Positions 8,935-17,086 of a stretch of DNA of 64,000 nt are shown here, piece after piece. A program made the position numbers and the translations under genes. The DNA is from CAG-492 sp045643465 (GTDB lineage Bacteria; Bacillota; Clostridia; TANB77; CAG-508). The notes beneath the pieces are model-generated. The model ran no database searches and was not told where the DNA came from. It worked only from the letters and a program-made list of their open reading frames with translations. The stretch lies in assembly GCA_045643465.1 (NCBI GenBank), contig JAZUKV010000021.1:118639-182638 (forward strand), written 5' to 3'. Each line of letters starts with the position of its first letter. Position 1 is the stretch's first letter.

Positions 8935-11900
8935 ATGAAAGTGTTATTTGCAATAAAAGATAATAACAAAGTTGTTGATAGTCTAGTACGTAAATATCAA
9001 AAAGATTTTAATAAAGATTTAAAATATAAGGAAGTAAAAAGTTTTGGAGCAATTACAAGTGAATTGCAAAATAATAATTATGACAGAATCGTTATAACAG
9101 ATGATTTTGATGAAAAATATAATAAGTTAGATGACAAAAATGAAAGAATAATAAAAAAACTTAAAAATATTGTTTCTGTAGCCAAAAATAAATCTAACAA
9201 AAATATTCCTATAATATACGTAGGTGCAAATAAAAAAATGATAAAATCATTATATGAAATGGAAATATATAATGGTGTTTTAGGAAATGAAAAAATAAAA
9301 TCTAATATATATGAATTAATAAATAAACCAAGAACAAAGCAGGAAGCAAAAGAATATTATCAAATTAGCTCTGTAGATGGTAAAAAAAATGAAGGAAAAA
9401 CAGTAAAAAAGGAAATGCCAAAAGAAGTAAATAAAAAAAGCGAAAATGTTAAAAAAGATACTACTATTAAAGTAAAAAAACAAAAAATAAATCCAGAAAG
9501 TATAACAGAAAAAGAAATACAAGAGCCTAAGAAAAGAGGAAGAGGAAGACCTCGTAAAGAAGTAAAGGAAATTCCTGAAGAGGCAGTAGTTGAGGTAAAA
9601 AGAGGAAGAGGAAGACCTCGTAAAAATCCTATTGAAGTTGTTGAAGAAAATCAAAAAAATAATAAAAAGACAGTAAAGGCTGTTAGCAAAAAAACAGAAA
9701 AGCCAATTAAATCTGAAAAAACGGTAAAAACTGAGCAAAAAGAAAATAAAGTAAAAAAAGAAGTCAATAAAAAAGAAAATGTAAAAAAAGAATTAAAAGC
9801 AACGGATTCTAAAAAAGGAAATTCAGCTAAAAAGAAAGTTTCTGATGAAAAATTAGTTAAAAAAGCAGATAGCTCAGATAAAAAGCAAAAAGTAAAAAGT
9901 GCAGCAGGAATAGCTGCAACAGCAGTATTGGGAGCTGAAATAGTAAAGAAATCAAATAAAAAGAAAGAGCTTGATGAAGAAGATGATGATGATTGGTTTG
10001 ATTTTGATGAAATAAATGATAATTTAAAAGAAGACATAAGTGCAAAGAATGAAAAAGATGCTGAAAAAGGAAAATTTATTGATATTGATGATGATTTTGA
10101 AATAGAAGATGATGATAATGATTTCGAGATTGAACTAGATGATGATGAAAATGAAATTATTGACGCTAACGATGATTTTGAATTAGAAGATGACGACGAA
10201 GAGCAAGAAATTGTTGATGATGACGATGATTTCGAGTTAGAAGATGACGACGAGGAAGAAGAAATTGTTAATGATGACTATGATTTCGAGTTAGAAGATG
10301 ACGACGAGGAAGAAGAAATTGTTGATGATGACGATGATTTCGAAATAGAAGATGACGACGAGGAAGAAGAAATTGTTGATGATGACGATGATTTCGAGTT
10401 AGAAGATGATGATGATATCGAATTAGATGATGACGATGAGATAGAGCTTGATGAAGAAGATGATGATATCGAATTAGATGATGACGATGAGATAGAGCTT
10501 GATGAAGAAGATGATGATATCGAATTAGATGATGACGATGAGATTGAGCTTGATGAAGAAGATGATGATATCGAATTAGATGATGACGATGAGATTGAGC
10601 TTGATGAAGAGGATGATGATATCGAGTTAGATGATGACGATGAGATAGAGCTTGATGAAGAAGATGATGACATCGAGTTAGATGATGACGATGAAATTGA
10701 GCTTGATGAAGAGGATGATGATATCGAGTTAGATGATGATAATAAAGAAGACGACGATATTCTAAATCTAGATGACGAAGAAGAAGACGACGATATTCTA
10801 AATCTAGATGACGAAGAAGATGACGACGATATGCTAAATCTAGATGACGAAGAAGAAGACGATGATATTCTAAATCTAGATGATGACGAAGAAGAAGACG
10901 ATGATATTCTAAATCTAGATGATGACGAAGAAGAAAACGAAGAAGAAGAAATCGAACTAGATGATGATAATGAAGAAGATGATGATATTCTAAATCTAGA
11001 TGAAGATGACGATAATTTAAATTTTGATGATGAGCAAGATGAAGAGCTAAAAATAGATGATACTGTATCAGGAATTAAAAATAAAAATTATATTCCTAAT
11101 TATGATATATCAAAGCAATTAAATGAAATTGATGATGATGTTAAGATAGAAGATAAAAATGAAATAAGTATTATTAATAAAACAGAAGATATTGCTCTTA
11201 CTGAAACAAATTTAAAAATTAATGAAGGTCAAAGAATAATTGCTTTTGTCGGAGCACATGGAAATGGAACATCATTTATTATAAATAATATGGCTCAATT
11301 GTTATCAGAGCAAGGAATAAAAACAGCAATATTAGATTTAACAAAAAATAAAAATTCATATTATATTTATACTGAAAATGAAGAAAATTTAAGATCAATA
11401 GCTTATTCTTGCTTTGAAAAATTAGAGAGCGGAATATCAGATGGGATAAAAGTTTCAAAGAATTTAACAGTATATACATCATTACCAACAACAGATAATG
11501 ATATAGAAAATAAAGAAATGGCAATTAATACTTTACTAAACAACTATTCTTTGATATTATTAGATTGCGATTTTGATACAGATTTTGAATATTTTAAATT
11601 AGCACAAGAGCTTTACTTAGTACAATCATTTGATATTTTAACAATTCAACCAATAACATCATTTGTAAAAAAATTAAAAATGAACAGTATAGTAAATGAA
11701 GAAAAATTTAAAATAATAATAAATAAAAGCTTATATGTAAGTGGAATAAATGAGCGAACAATAGTTGCTGCAATGTCAGTATATAATTCTCCAGACACAA
11801 CATACCAATTAGATTTATTTGATAGAAATAAAGTTGAATATTTTGAGATTCCTTTTGAAGAAAAAAATTATTCTAAATATTTGGATGAATTGGTAAAATG

Positions 11901-12000
11901 TAAATTGACATTAAGAGGATATACAAAAGGCTTATTAAATAGTTTTAATAAATTAGCTAAATCAATATATCCAATAAATAAAAAGAAAAAATCAAAATAA
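8935..12000 (+). CDS. Giant acidic ParA/MinD-like protein with AT-hooks (TadZ/CpaE-like plan)
   Basis: 1021 residues in four parts. (1) Receiver-like domain, about 1-140, paralogous to the preceding gene. (2) Lys-rich linker, about 145-345, holding two identical AT-hook cores RGRGRPRK at residues 201-208 and 223-230. (3) An Asp/Glu region of about 360 residues (345-710) made of tandem repeats. (4) A C-terminal ParA/MinD-like domain (about 765-1000) with VGAHGNGTS at the P-loop (G773-S780) and LLDCD at the Walker B site (D877). The P-loop lacks the lysine needed for normal ATP binding. Receiver plus ParA-like order matches TadZ/CpaE, but the AT-hooks and acidic block are not part of those proteins. 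ATG with GGAGG 9 bases upstream. Function unknown. Confidence 0.85.
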   Translation: MKVLFAIKDNNKVVDSLVRKYQKDFNKDLKYKEVKSFGAITSELQNNNYDRIVITDDFDEKYNKLDDKNERIIKKLKNIVSVAKNKSNKNIPIIYVGANKKMIKSLYEMEIYNGVLGNEKIKSNIYELINKPRTKQEAKEYYQISSVDGKKNEGKTVKKEMPKEVNKKSENVKKDTTIKVKKQKINPESITEKEIQEPKKRGRGRPRKEVKEIPEEAVVEVKRGRGRPRKNPIEVVEENQKNNKKTVKAVSKKTEKPIKSEKTVKTEQKENKVKKEVNKKENVKKELKATDSKKGNSAKKKVSDEKLVKKADSSDKKQKVKSAAGIAATAVLGAEIVKKSNKKKELDEEDDDDWFDFDEINDNLKEDISAKNEKDAEKGKFIDIDDDFEIEDDDNDFEIELDDDENEIIDANDDFELEDDDEEQEIVDDDDDFELEDDDEEEEIVNDDYDFELEDDDEEEEIVDDDDDFEIEDDDEEEEIVDDDDDFELEDDDDIELDDDDEIELDEEDDDIELDDDDEIELDEEDDDIELDDDDEIELDEEDDDIELDDDDEIELDEEDDDIELDDDDEIELDEEDDDIELDDDDEIELDEEDDDIELDDDNKEDDDILNLDDEEEDDDILNLDDEEDDDDMLNLDDEEEDDDILNLDDDEEEDDDILNLDDDEEENEEEEIELDDDNEEDDDILNLDEDDDNLNFDDEQDEELKIDDTVSGIKNKNYIPNYDISKQLNEIDDDVKIEDKNEISIINKTEDIALTETNLKINEGQRIIAFVGAHGNGTSFIINNMAQLLSEQGIKTAILDLTKNKNSYYIYTENEENLRSIAYSCFEKLESGISDGIKVSKNLTVYTSLPTTDNDIENKEMAINTLLNNYSLILLDCDFDTDFEYFKLAQELYLVQSFDILTIQPITSFVKKLKMNSIVNEEKFKIIINKSLYVSGINERTIVAAMSVYNSPDTTYQLDLFDRNKVEYFEIPFEEKNYSKYLDELVKCKLTLRGYTKGLLNSFNKLAKSIYPINKKKKSK
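10177..10392 (+). repeat. Tandem 54-bp coding repeat, four copies
   Basis: Phe codons recur at 10177, 10231, 10285, 10339 and 10393, exactly 54 bases apart. Each unit encodes FELEDDDEEEEIVDDDDD or a close variant. It lies inside the acidic region of the ParA-like protein. Confidence 0.9.
10417..10725 (+). repeat. Tandem 51-bp coding repeat, six copies plus a partial
   Basis: ATC codons at 10417, 10468, 10519, 10570, 10621, 10672 and 10723 mark a 51-base period. The unit encodes IELDDDDEIELDEEDDD. Copies differ mostly by silent changes (GAA/GAG, ATA/ATT), which points to purifying selection on an old array or to gene conversion. Confidence 0.92.
10744..11010 (+). repeat. Third acidic repeat array (DDDILNLDD units)
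   Basis: Six occurrences of DILNLD (one as MLNLD) spaced 11-13 residues apart in the first five, with a later copy after an EEEIELDDDN insert. Unit length varies, unlike the two preceding arrays. Confidence 0.8.
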
Positions 12001-12027
12001 ATTTTGAAATATTGGTAGGTGAATAAT

Positions 12028-13140
12028 TTGAATACTTCTATGATTGTATTAATATTTATACTTATATTATTATTAATAGTATTAGCCGTAATGGCGTTAA
12101 AGATATATACAATGGGCTTAAATTGTAAAAAATTAAAAAGTACAAGTCAAAGAGTAAATGCTTTAAGTATATTACAAGATTTTTTAGAAATAATAGGTAA
12201 TAGTTCAGAGAATACACAAGAAAAGATGAATAAAATAAATGAAACATTAATTGAAAAATATGAAATTAAATATTCTACGATAGTTGTATTTGATGGAACA
12301 AATTATAATGTAGAAGCTTCAAATGTAAGTGAAAAACATTGGAAAATGTTTAAAGAGCTTCATACACAGGAAATATTTATGGAGAGCATTAAAAATGCTA
12401 CTCCTAAATATGTTACTGTAAAAAAGGAAGAAACATTACCATACTTAGATATGGAATTTGAAAGAGCAAAATCTGCAATATTCTTTCCATTATATGTAGA
12501 CAATGTATATATAGGTTATTGGCTAATAGAAGGTAGCCAACCTCATGAATTTGATGCAAATGATACAACTTTATTAAATGTAATAAAAAATAATATAACA
12601 TATGCAATTAGAATTATTAAATCACAAAGAGTATTAGAAAATTTAGCAAGAATAGATACCAGAACAGGTTTATACACATATGAATATTTATTAGGAAGTG
12701 CAAGAAAAGTATTTGACAAATATCCAACATCTATAGTATCATTAATAAAAATTACAAATCTAGCTCAGATTGAAGAAAAAATAAGCAAAAAAGTAGCAGA
12801 TGCGGTATTGAACAAATTTGTAAGCATAATAAAATCAAATTTGTCAACAGAGTATCTATTTGTTAAATATTCTGAAAACGAATATGCAATTGTTTTTTCC
12901 GGAATTGATATAGATGGAGTTGGTAATTTTTTGGAAGACCTAAAAAACACTATAGAAAAAACAAAAATCAAAATTATTGGTGCACAAAAGGAAAGTATGA
13001 ATGGACTTGCAATAGCTAGCAAACTAAATATTTATTTAACATCATATTACAAAGAAACATCAATAGAAAGTGTTTTAAGTACATTAGGAAAATATCTAAA
13101 TAATGCTAATTCAGAAGAAAGTGATATTACATGTGTATAA
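12028..13140 (+). CDS. Membrane GAF plus degenerate GGDEF protein
   Basis: About 370 residues. An N-terminal transmembrane helix, a short coil, a GAF-like domain (about 50-195) and a C-terminal GGDEF-like domain (about 205-365) opened by LARIDTRTGLYTYEYL, the usual LTRLYNR-type lead-in. The active-site GG[DE]EF is replaced by SENEY, so diguanylate cyclase activity is unlikely; such domains often bind GTP or c-di-GMP or act as scaffolds. The TTG at 12028 is preferred over the GTG at 12019 because TAGGTG is then 6 bases upstream. It starts 27 bases after the ParA-like gene and is the last member of this operon before ireB. Confidence 0.8.
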   Translation: MNTSMIVLIFILILLLIVLAVMALKIYTMGLNCKKLKSTSQRVNALSILQDFLEIIGNSSENTQEKMNKINETLIEKYEIKYSTIVVFDGTNYNVEASNVSEKHWKMFKELHTQEIFMESIKNATPKYVTVKKEETLPYLDMEFERAKSAIFFPLYVDNVYIGYWLIEGSQPHEFDANDTTLLNVIKNNITYAIRIIKSQRVLENLARIDTRTGLYTYEYLLGSARKVFDKYPTSIVSLIKITNLAQIEEKISKKVADAVLNKFVSIIKSNLSTEYLFVKYSENEYAIVFSGIDIDGVGNFLEDLKNTIEKTKIKIIGAQKESMNGLAIASKLNIYLTSYYKETSIESVLSTLGKYLNNANSEESDITCV

Positions 13141-13151
13141 GGAGGTAATGT

Positions 13152-13406
13152 ATGGCAACAGATCAAACAGTAAGTTTTCACGTAGAAAGAGAAAAAAATA
13201 TTAAGACAAAAGAAATTTTGAAAAATGTTTATCAAGCCTTGGAAGAAAAAGGATATAATCCTATAAATCAAATAGTAGGATATATATTATCTGGAGATCC
13301 AACTTATATAACAAGTCATAACAATGCTCGAAATTTAATAAGAGAAGTAGAAAGAGATGAATTATTAGAAATAATGGTTAAATCATATATAGGAATGGAT
13401 GAATAA
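13152..13406 (+). CDS. ireB: IreB family regulatory phosphoprotein (UPF0297)
   Basis: 84 residues, full family length, with the conserved blocks YQALEEKGYNP, INQIVGYILSGDPTYIT and ARNLIREVERDE. In Enterococcus IreB is a small phosphoprotein substrate of the IreK kinase. ATG set by AGGAGG 6 bases upstream. Followed directly by ruvX and a DUF1292 gene, the standard Firmicutes order (yrzL-yrzK-yrzB). Confidence 0.95.
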   Translation: MATDQTVSFHVEREKNIKTKEILKNVYQALEEKGYNPINQIVGYILSGDPTYITSHNNARNLIREVERDELLEIMVKSYIGMDE

Positions 13407-13850
13407 ATGAGGATATTAGGTATTGATTATGGAGATGCTAGAGTAGGAGTATCTATGACAGATCCGTTAGGAATTACAGCGCAAGGAATAGAAACCATTC
13501 ATCATAAGGGCAATGACAAAATTGTTTTAAAAAGATTAGAAGAGCTTATAAATCAATACGAAATTAAAACAATTGTTATAGGTATGCCAATAAATATGAA
13601 TGGAACTAAGACCGAAAGAGCAGAAGTTACAGAAAAATTTATACATAAGTTAAAATGTAAATTTGGTAAAATAAACATAGAAAGAATAGACGAAAGACTA
13701 ACAACGGTAGAAGCACATAAAACTATGAATTATTTAAATGTAAATAAGTTTAAGAAAAGAGGCATAGTAGATACAATATCTGCAGTCTATATTCTTGAAA
13801 CCTATATAAGAAAAGCAAAAATAGGAGAGGAGAAAAATAATAATGAGTAA
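13407..13850 (+). CDS. ruvX: Holliday junction resolvase-like RuvX (YqgF)
   Basis: 147 residues, RNase H-like fold. Catalytic pattern: GIDYGDARVGVS at the N-terminus with D7, the VIGMPINMNG strand, and IDERLTTVEA with the second acidic site, then a final D in GIVDTISAVYIL. The ATG follows the ireB stop codon directly, so translation is probably coupled. Family roles proposed: Holliday junction resolution or 16S rRNA processing. Confidence 0.95.
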   Translation: MRILGIDYGDARVGVSMTDPLGITAQGIETIHHKGNDKIVLKRLEELINQYEIKTIVIGMPINMNGTKTERAEVTEKFIHKLKCKFGKINIERIDERLTTVEAHKTMNYLNVNKFKKRGIVDTISAVYILETYIRKAKIGEEKNNNE

Positions 13851-14157
13851 AGATTTTTTTGGAGAAGAGGAAGTTGATAACAAAGATTTAGTATTGGATG
13901 ATGACAATTTATTTGTATTAAATGATGAAGATGGAAACGAAATCAAATTCGAGTTTTTAGATTTAATAGAATTAGAAAACGAAAACTATGTTGTTTTATA
14001 TCCAGTTGAAAATGATAGTGAAGAAGTTGTTATTTTACGAGTTCAAGAAACAGAAGGCGAATTAGATGAATATTTAAGTGTTGACGAAAAAACACTACAA
14101 GCAGTATATGCAATATTTAAAGAAAAATTCAAAGATGTTTATGATTTCCAAGATTAA
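13843..14157 (+). CDS. DUF1292 protein (YrzB-like)
   Basis: 104 residues, very acidic. The core ..LNDEDGNEIKFEFLDLIELENENYVVLYPVE.. is the DUF1292 signature; function unknown. It overlaps the end of ruvX by 8 bases, with its own AGGAGAGG site, confirming a single ireB-ruvX-DUF1292 transcript that ends at the terminator just downstream. Confidence 0.92.
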   Translation: MSKDFFGEEEVDNKDLVLDDDNLFVLNDEDGNEIKFEFLDLIELENENYVVLYPVENDSEEVVILRVQETEGELDEYLSVDEKTLQAVYAIFKEKFKDVYDFQD

Positions 14158-14172
14158 AAATTAGTATAAAAC

Positions 14173-14216
14173 GCACAAAAATATTTGATGTTTTAGTTAA
14201 ATATTTTTGTGCTTTA
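14173..14216 (+). terminator. Terminator of the ireB-ruvX-DUF1292 operon
   Basis: Perfect 14-bp stem (14173-14186 with 14199-14212), 12-base loop, followed by TTTATT. Confidence 0.8.
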
Positions 14217-14286
14217 TTCATATAAATAGTTCTAAAAAATAATTTTATATAATATTGTAAAATAGAGATTTTTAGGAGGATTTTTT

Positions 14287-14652
14287 ATGGATAAAATGTT
14301 TGTGTACATAAAAGGAATTGTAATTTCTTTAATAGTAACATTTGGAGGAATACTAATTTTTTCTATTTTTTTAGAAAAGAATAATATTAGTGAGAATTAT
14401 ATTGATACGGTAATAATTATTATTGCAGGAATAAGTATATTTGTGGGATCGTTTTTTTCAACTAATAGACAGGGGAAAAGAGGTTTTATAACAGGAATAG
14501 CTGTAGCAAGCATATATATGTTTAGCATATATATTATTTCAAGTATTGTAGTTTCTAATTTTTCGGTTAATTTTAATACAATATTAATGTTTTTGATAGG
14601 AGAAATATTAGGTGCATTAGGAGGCATTTTGAGTGTTAATATAAAATCTTAA
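14287..14652 (+). CDS. TIGR04086 family membrane protein
   Basis: 121 residues, four predicted transmembrane helices (about 8-29, 38-57, 66-91, 96-118). The pattern GKRGFITGIAVASIYM and the final GEILGALGGILSVN fit the TIGR04086 family, usually encoded beside yajC and secDF in Firmicutes. The next two genes are SecD- and SecF-like, which supports the call. ATG with AGGAGG 7 bases upstream. A 146-base gap follows before the SecD-like gene. Confidence 0.85.
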   Translation: MDKMFVYIKGIVISLIVTFGGILIFSIFLEKNNISENYIDTVIIIIAGISIFVGSFFSTNRQGKRGFITGIAVASIYMFSIYIISSIVVSNFSVNFNTILMFLIGEILGALGGILSVNIKS

Positions 14653-14798
14653 AATTTTATAAAATAAGGTTGATATTTTTTAGAATTTAATATAAAATTT
14701 GAAAATGTGAGAGGCTTTTATATTAAAAAGTCAACATAAGATTAGTTAATAATTAATGATACAATTATTATAAAAAAGGATAAAAAGGAGGAAACAAA

Positions 14799-16106
14799 GT
14801 GAAAAAGAATTACACATTAAAACTTGTATTAGCAATGTTAGTCGTTGTGTTAGTATCCTTAGTATCATTTGTAGGTGTATACAAAGGAAAAAATCTATTA
14901 AAAGAATATTCTTTTGGAAAGGATTTTGAACAAAGAAAAGTGTTTATTTTTTCAGGAGAAGTAATTGAAGAGGAGAAAAAAGAAGAAAAAACAGAAGAAT
15001 CTTCAAACGAAAATAATGGAGAAGAAAACGCAAGTCAAGAAGAGAATAAGAATGAAGATACAGAAATTTCAGAAGAGGAAAAAGCTGAAAAAAATAAGAA
15101 AAGCTTTAAAGAAGCAAAAAATATAATTGCAAAAAGATTAACTGCAATGAAATCAGAAGAATATGATATAAGATTAGATGAAAAAACAGGTAAATTAGTT
15201 ATAGAGGTACCTTCAGATATAGATTCATCTTATATAAGTGAAATTGTAACTGTAGGTAAAGTACAAATAATAAATGAAAGTAATAAAGATGTTATAGTAG
15301 ATACAAATGGATTTAAAAGTGCATCTGCTGCATATGATACAACATCTACAACAAAACCAATAGTTGCATTTAATGTAAAATTTAGTAAAGATGGAAAAAA
15401 GGTATTAAAAGAATGTAATAAAATGGATACTGATGATGAAGGAAATCAAACAGAATCAACATTTGCATTTGTAATAGATGGACAAACATTATATTCAGCT
15501 AAAGCTTCAAGCTTTGCAGAAGCAGCTGAAAAAGGTGAATTAGAATTAATGTTAGGCCAAAATGATGAAGGTATAGAGCTAGAAAAAGATTATCAAGAAG
15601 CATTAGCAATAACAGCTATAATAAAATCTGGAAAAATCCCAGTAAATTATGAGATAGAAGATCTTAAATATGTTAATTCAAATATAAGCATAAAAACAAT
15701 TGTAATTATATCAATTATTGTAGGAGCTTGCCTATTATTATTTGCAACATATAAATTTAAAGTTAAAGGTGCATTATCAGTATTATCATTAGTAGGACTT
15801 TTGGCTTCAATATTATTAGTTTTAAGATATACTAATGTAAAAATAACTTTATTTACAGTATTAGGACTAGCTATAGTTATGTTATTTAATTATATATTTG
15901 TAATCAAAAATTTGAATAGTGGAAAAAAATACAAAGAAGATTTAGTAGAATTGTTAAATATTTTAATACCATGTATTATAGTTGCAATAATATTCTGTTG
16001 TGCACCATATTTACAATTAGCAAGTTTTGGAATGGCAATATTCTGGGGAATATTAGTAACTTGTATTTATGATACAATAATTACTAAAATATTTTTAGAT
16101 AAATAA
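14799..16106 (+). CDS. Divergent SecD-like translocase subunit
   Basis: 435 residues. One N-terminal transmembrane helix, a Glu-rich low-complexity insert (about 50-105), and a periplasmic P1-type domain (about 105-300) with KRLTAMKSEEYDIRLDEKTGKLVIEVPS and a P1 head-like FAFVIDGQTLYSA. Five C-terminal helices follow (about 303-435), matching SecD topology. The TM4 region reads FTVLGLAIVMLFNYIF, without the conserved Asp-Ala-Asn of the proton-coupling site found in typical SecD. GTG start with AGGAGG 7 bases upstream. Followed 21 bases later by a SecF-like gene. It is SecD by layout and context, but its export role may be altered. Confidence 0.75.
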   Translation: MKKNYTLKLVLAMLVVVLVSLVSFVGVYKGKNLLKEYSFGKDFEQRKVFIFSGEVIEEEKKEEKTEESSNENNGEENASQEENKNEDTEISEEEKAEKNKKSFKEAKNIIAKRLTAMKSEEYDIRLDEKTGKLVIEVPSDIDSSYISEIVTVGKVQIINESNKDVIVDTNGFKSASAAYDTTSTTKPIVAFNVKFSKDGKKVLKECNKMDTDDEGNQTESTFAFVIDGQTLYSAKASSFAEAAEKGELELMLGQNDEGIELEKDYQEALAITAIIKSGKIPVNYEIEDLKYVNSNISIKTIVIISIIVGACLLLFATYKFKVKGALSVLSLVGLLASILLVLRYTNVKITLFTVLGLAIVMLFNYIFVIKNLNSGKKYKEDLVELLNILIPCIIVAIIFCCAPYLQLASFGMAIFWGILVTCIYDTIITKIFLDK

Positions 16107-16127
16107 TTATAGGAAGAGGTGTAAAAT

Positions 16128-16979
16128 ATGAAGAAAAAACTATGTATTGCATCAATATTAGTTGTTATTATTGCTATAATTATTGTTGCAGTTAAAGGCT
16201 TCAATGTTGAATTAAAATACAAAGATCATAAAGTTGTTAATGTTCAAGTTGGAACAGAATATAATGAAAAAGAAATAAATTCTATAGTAAAAGAAGTATT
16301 AGGTAAAGAAAAATTTGAGATAGAAAAATCAGGTATTTATGGAGATGAATTTATTATAAATACTGAAAATATTTCTGATGAACAAATTGAATCAATTAAA
16401 AATAAAATTAATGAAAAATATAATGTAAAACAAAAAATTTCTGTAAAGATTAAAGAAGGATTTAATGTTGATGATGTTAAATCTATAGCAAATGAAACTT
16501 TCGGTAAAGAAGATATGATTGTTGAAAAATCAAAGGATTCTGAGAGTTATGCTACAATAGAAACAGGAATTGTTTCAGATGCTGATTTAGAAAAATTAAA
16601 TACAAAAATAAATGAAAAATTCGAATTAACAAACAAAGTATCATCAATAAATGTTTATCAAAAAATAGAAAATACAGATATACCTAAAGTTAAAATAACA
16701 GATATGTTAAAACAATATGTATTATATACAGTAATTTCATTTATTGTAATATTTATATATTTTATAATTAGATTTATAAAATTAGGAATTAAAAATGTTG
16801 CATTAGATGTAATAAAAGCATTTGCATTTTCAGAATTATTATATGCAGCAATTATTGCAATAGTTAGAATTCCAGTTAATAAATTAAGTTTCTTAGGAGC
16901 ATTTGCTATATATATTGCAATAGCAACATTCTTAAACAAAAAATTTATTAATGAATCTGTAAAAAAGGTATCGAAGTAA
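16128..16979 (+). CDS. Divergent SecF-like translocase subunit
   Basis: 283 residues. N-terminal helix (about 4-22), then an unusually long extracytoplasmic part of about 180 residues, which looks like two related repeats (VQVGTEYNEKEINSIVKEVLGK... and VKIKEGFNVDDVKSIANETFGK...). About four C-terminal helices follow (about 198-276). Typical SecF has one short periplasmic domain and five C-terminal helices, so this is a diverged form. ATG with GAAGAGGTG upstream; co-transcribed with the SecD-like gene, ending at a strong terminator. Confidence 0.65.
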   Translation: MKKKLCIASILVVIIAIIIVAVKGFNVELKYKDHKVVNVQVGTEYNEKEINSIVKEVLGKEKFEIEKSGIYGDEFIINTENISDEQIESIKNKINEKYNVKQKISVKIKEGFNVDDVKSIANETFGKEDMIVEKSKDSESYATIETGIVSDADLEKLNTKINEKFELTNKVSSINVYQKIENTDIPKVKITDMLKQYVLYTVISFIVIFIYFIIRFIKLGIKNVALDVIKAFAFSELLYAAIIAIVRIPVNKLSFLGAFAIYIAIATFLNKKFINESVKKVSK

Positions 16980-17002
16980 AAATTTTAATAAGTACAAAAT
17001 AA

Positions 17003-17041
17003 AAAATAACGAATATAATATAATGTATTCGTTATTTTTTT
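17003..17041 (+). terminator. Terminator of the secD/secF-like operon
   Basis: Perfect 13-bp stem (17003-17015 with 17026-17038), 10-base loop, ending in a T run. Confidence 0.88.
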
Positions 17042-17086
17042 GCGCTTAGAAAGAAGTGTAAAATATTATTATAGTAATTCAGAGAG

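Noticed and set aside
9316..9738. Long - strand frame full of Phe and Ser
   Set aside because: Antisense of the Lys/Glu-rich linker of the ParA-like protein.
10278..10673. Serine-only open frame on the - strand
   Set aside because: It is the antisense shadow of the acidic GAT/GAC/GAA repeats; no ribosome site and no natural composition.
8935..12000. CRISPR-like or phage array reading of the 51-bp repeats
   Set aside because: No unique spacers; the repeats are in frame and coding.
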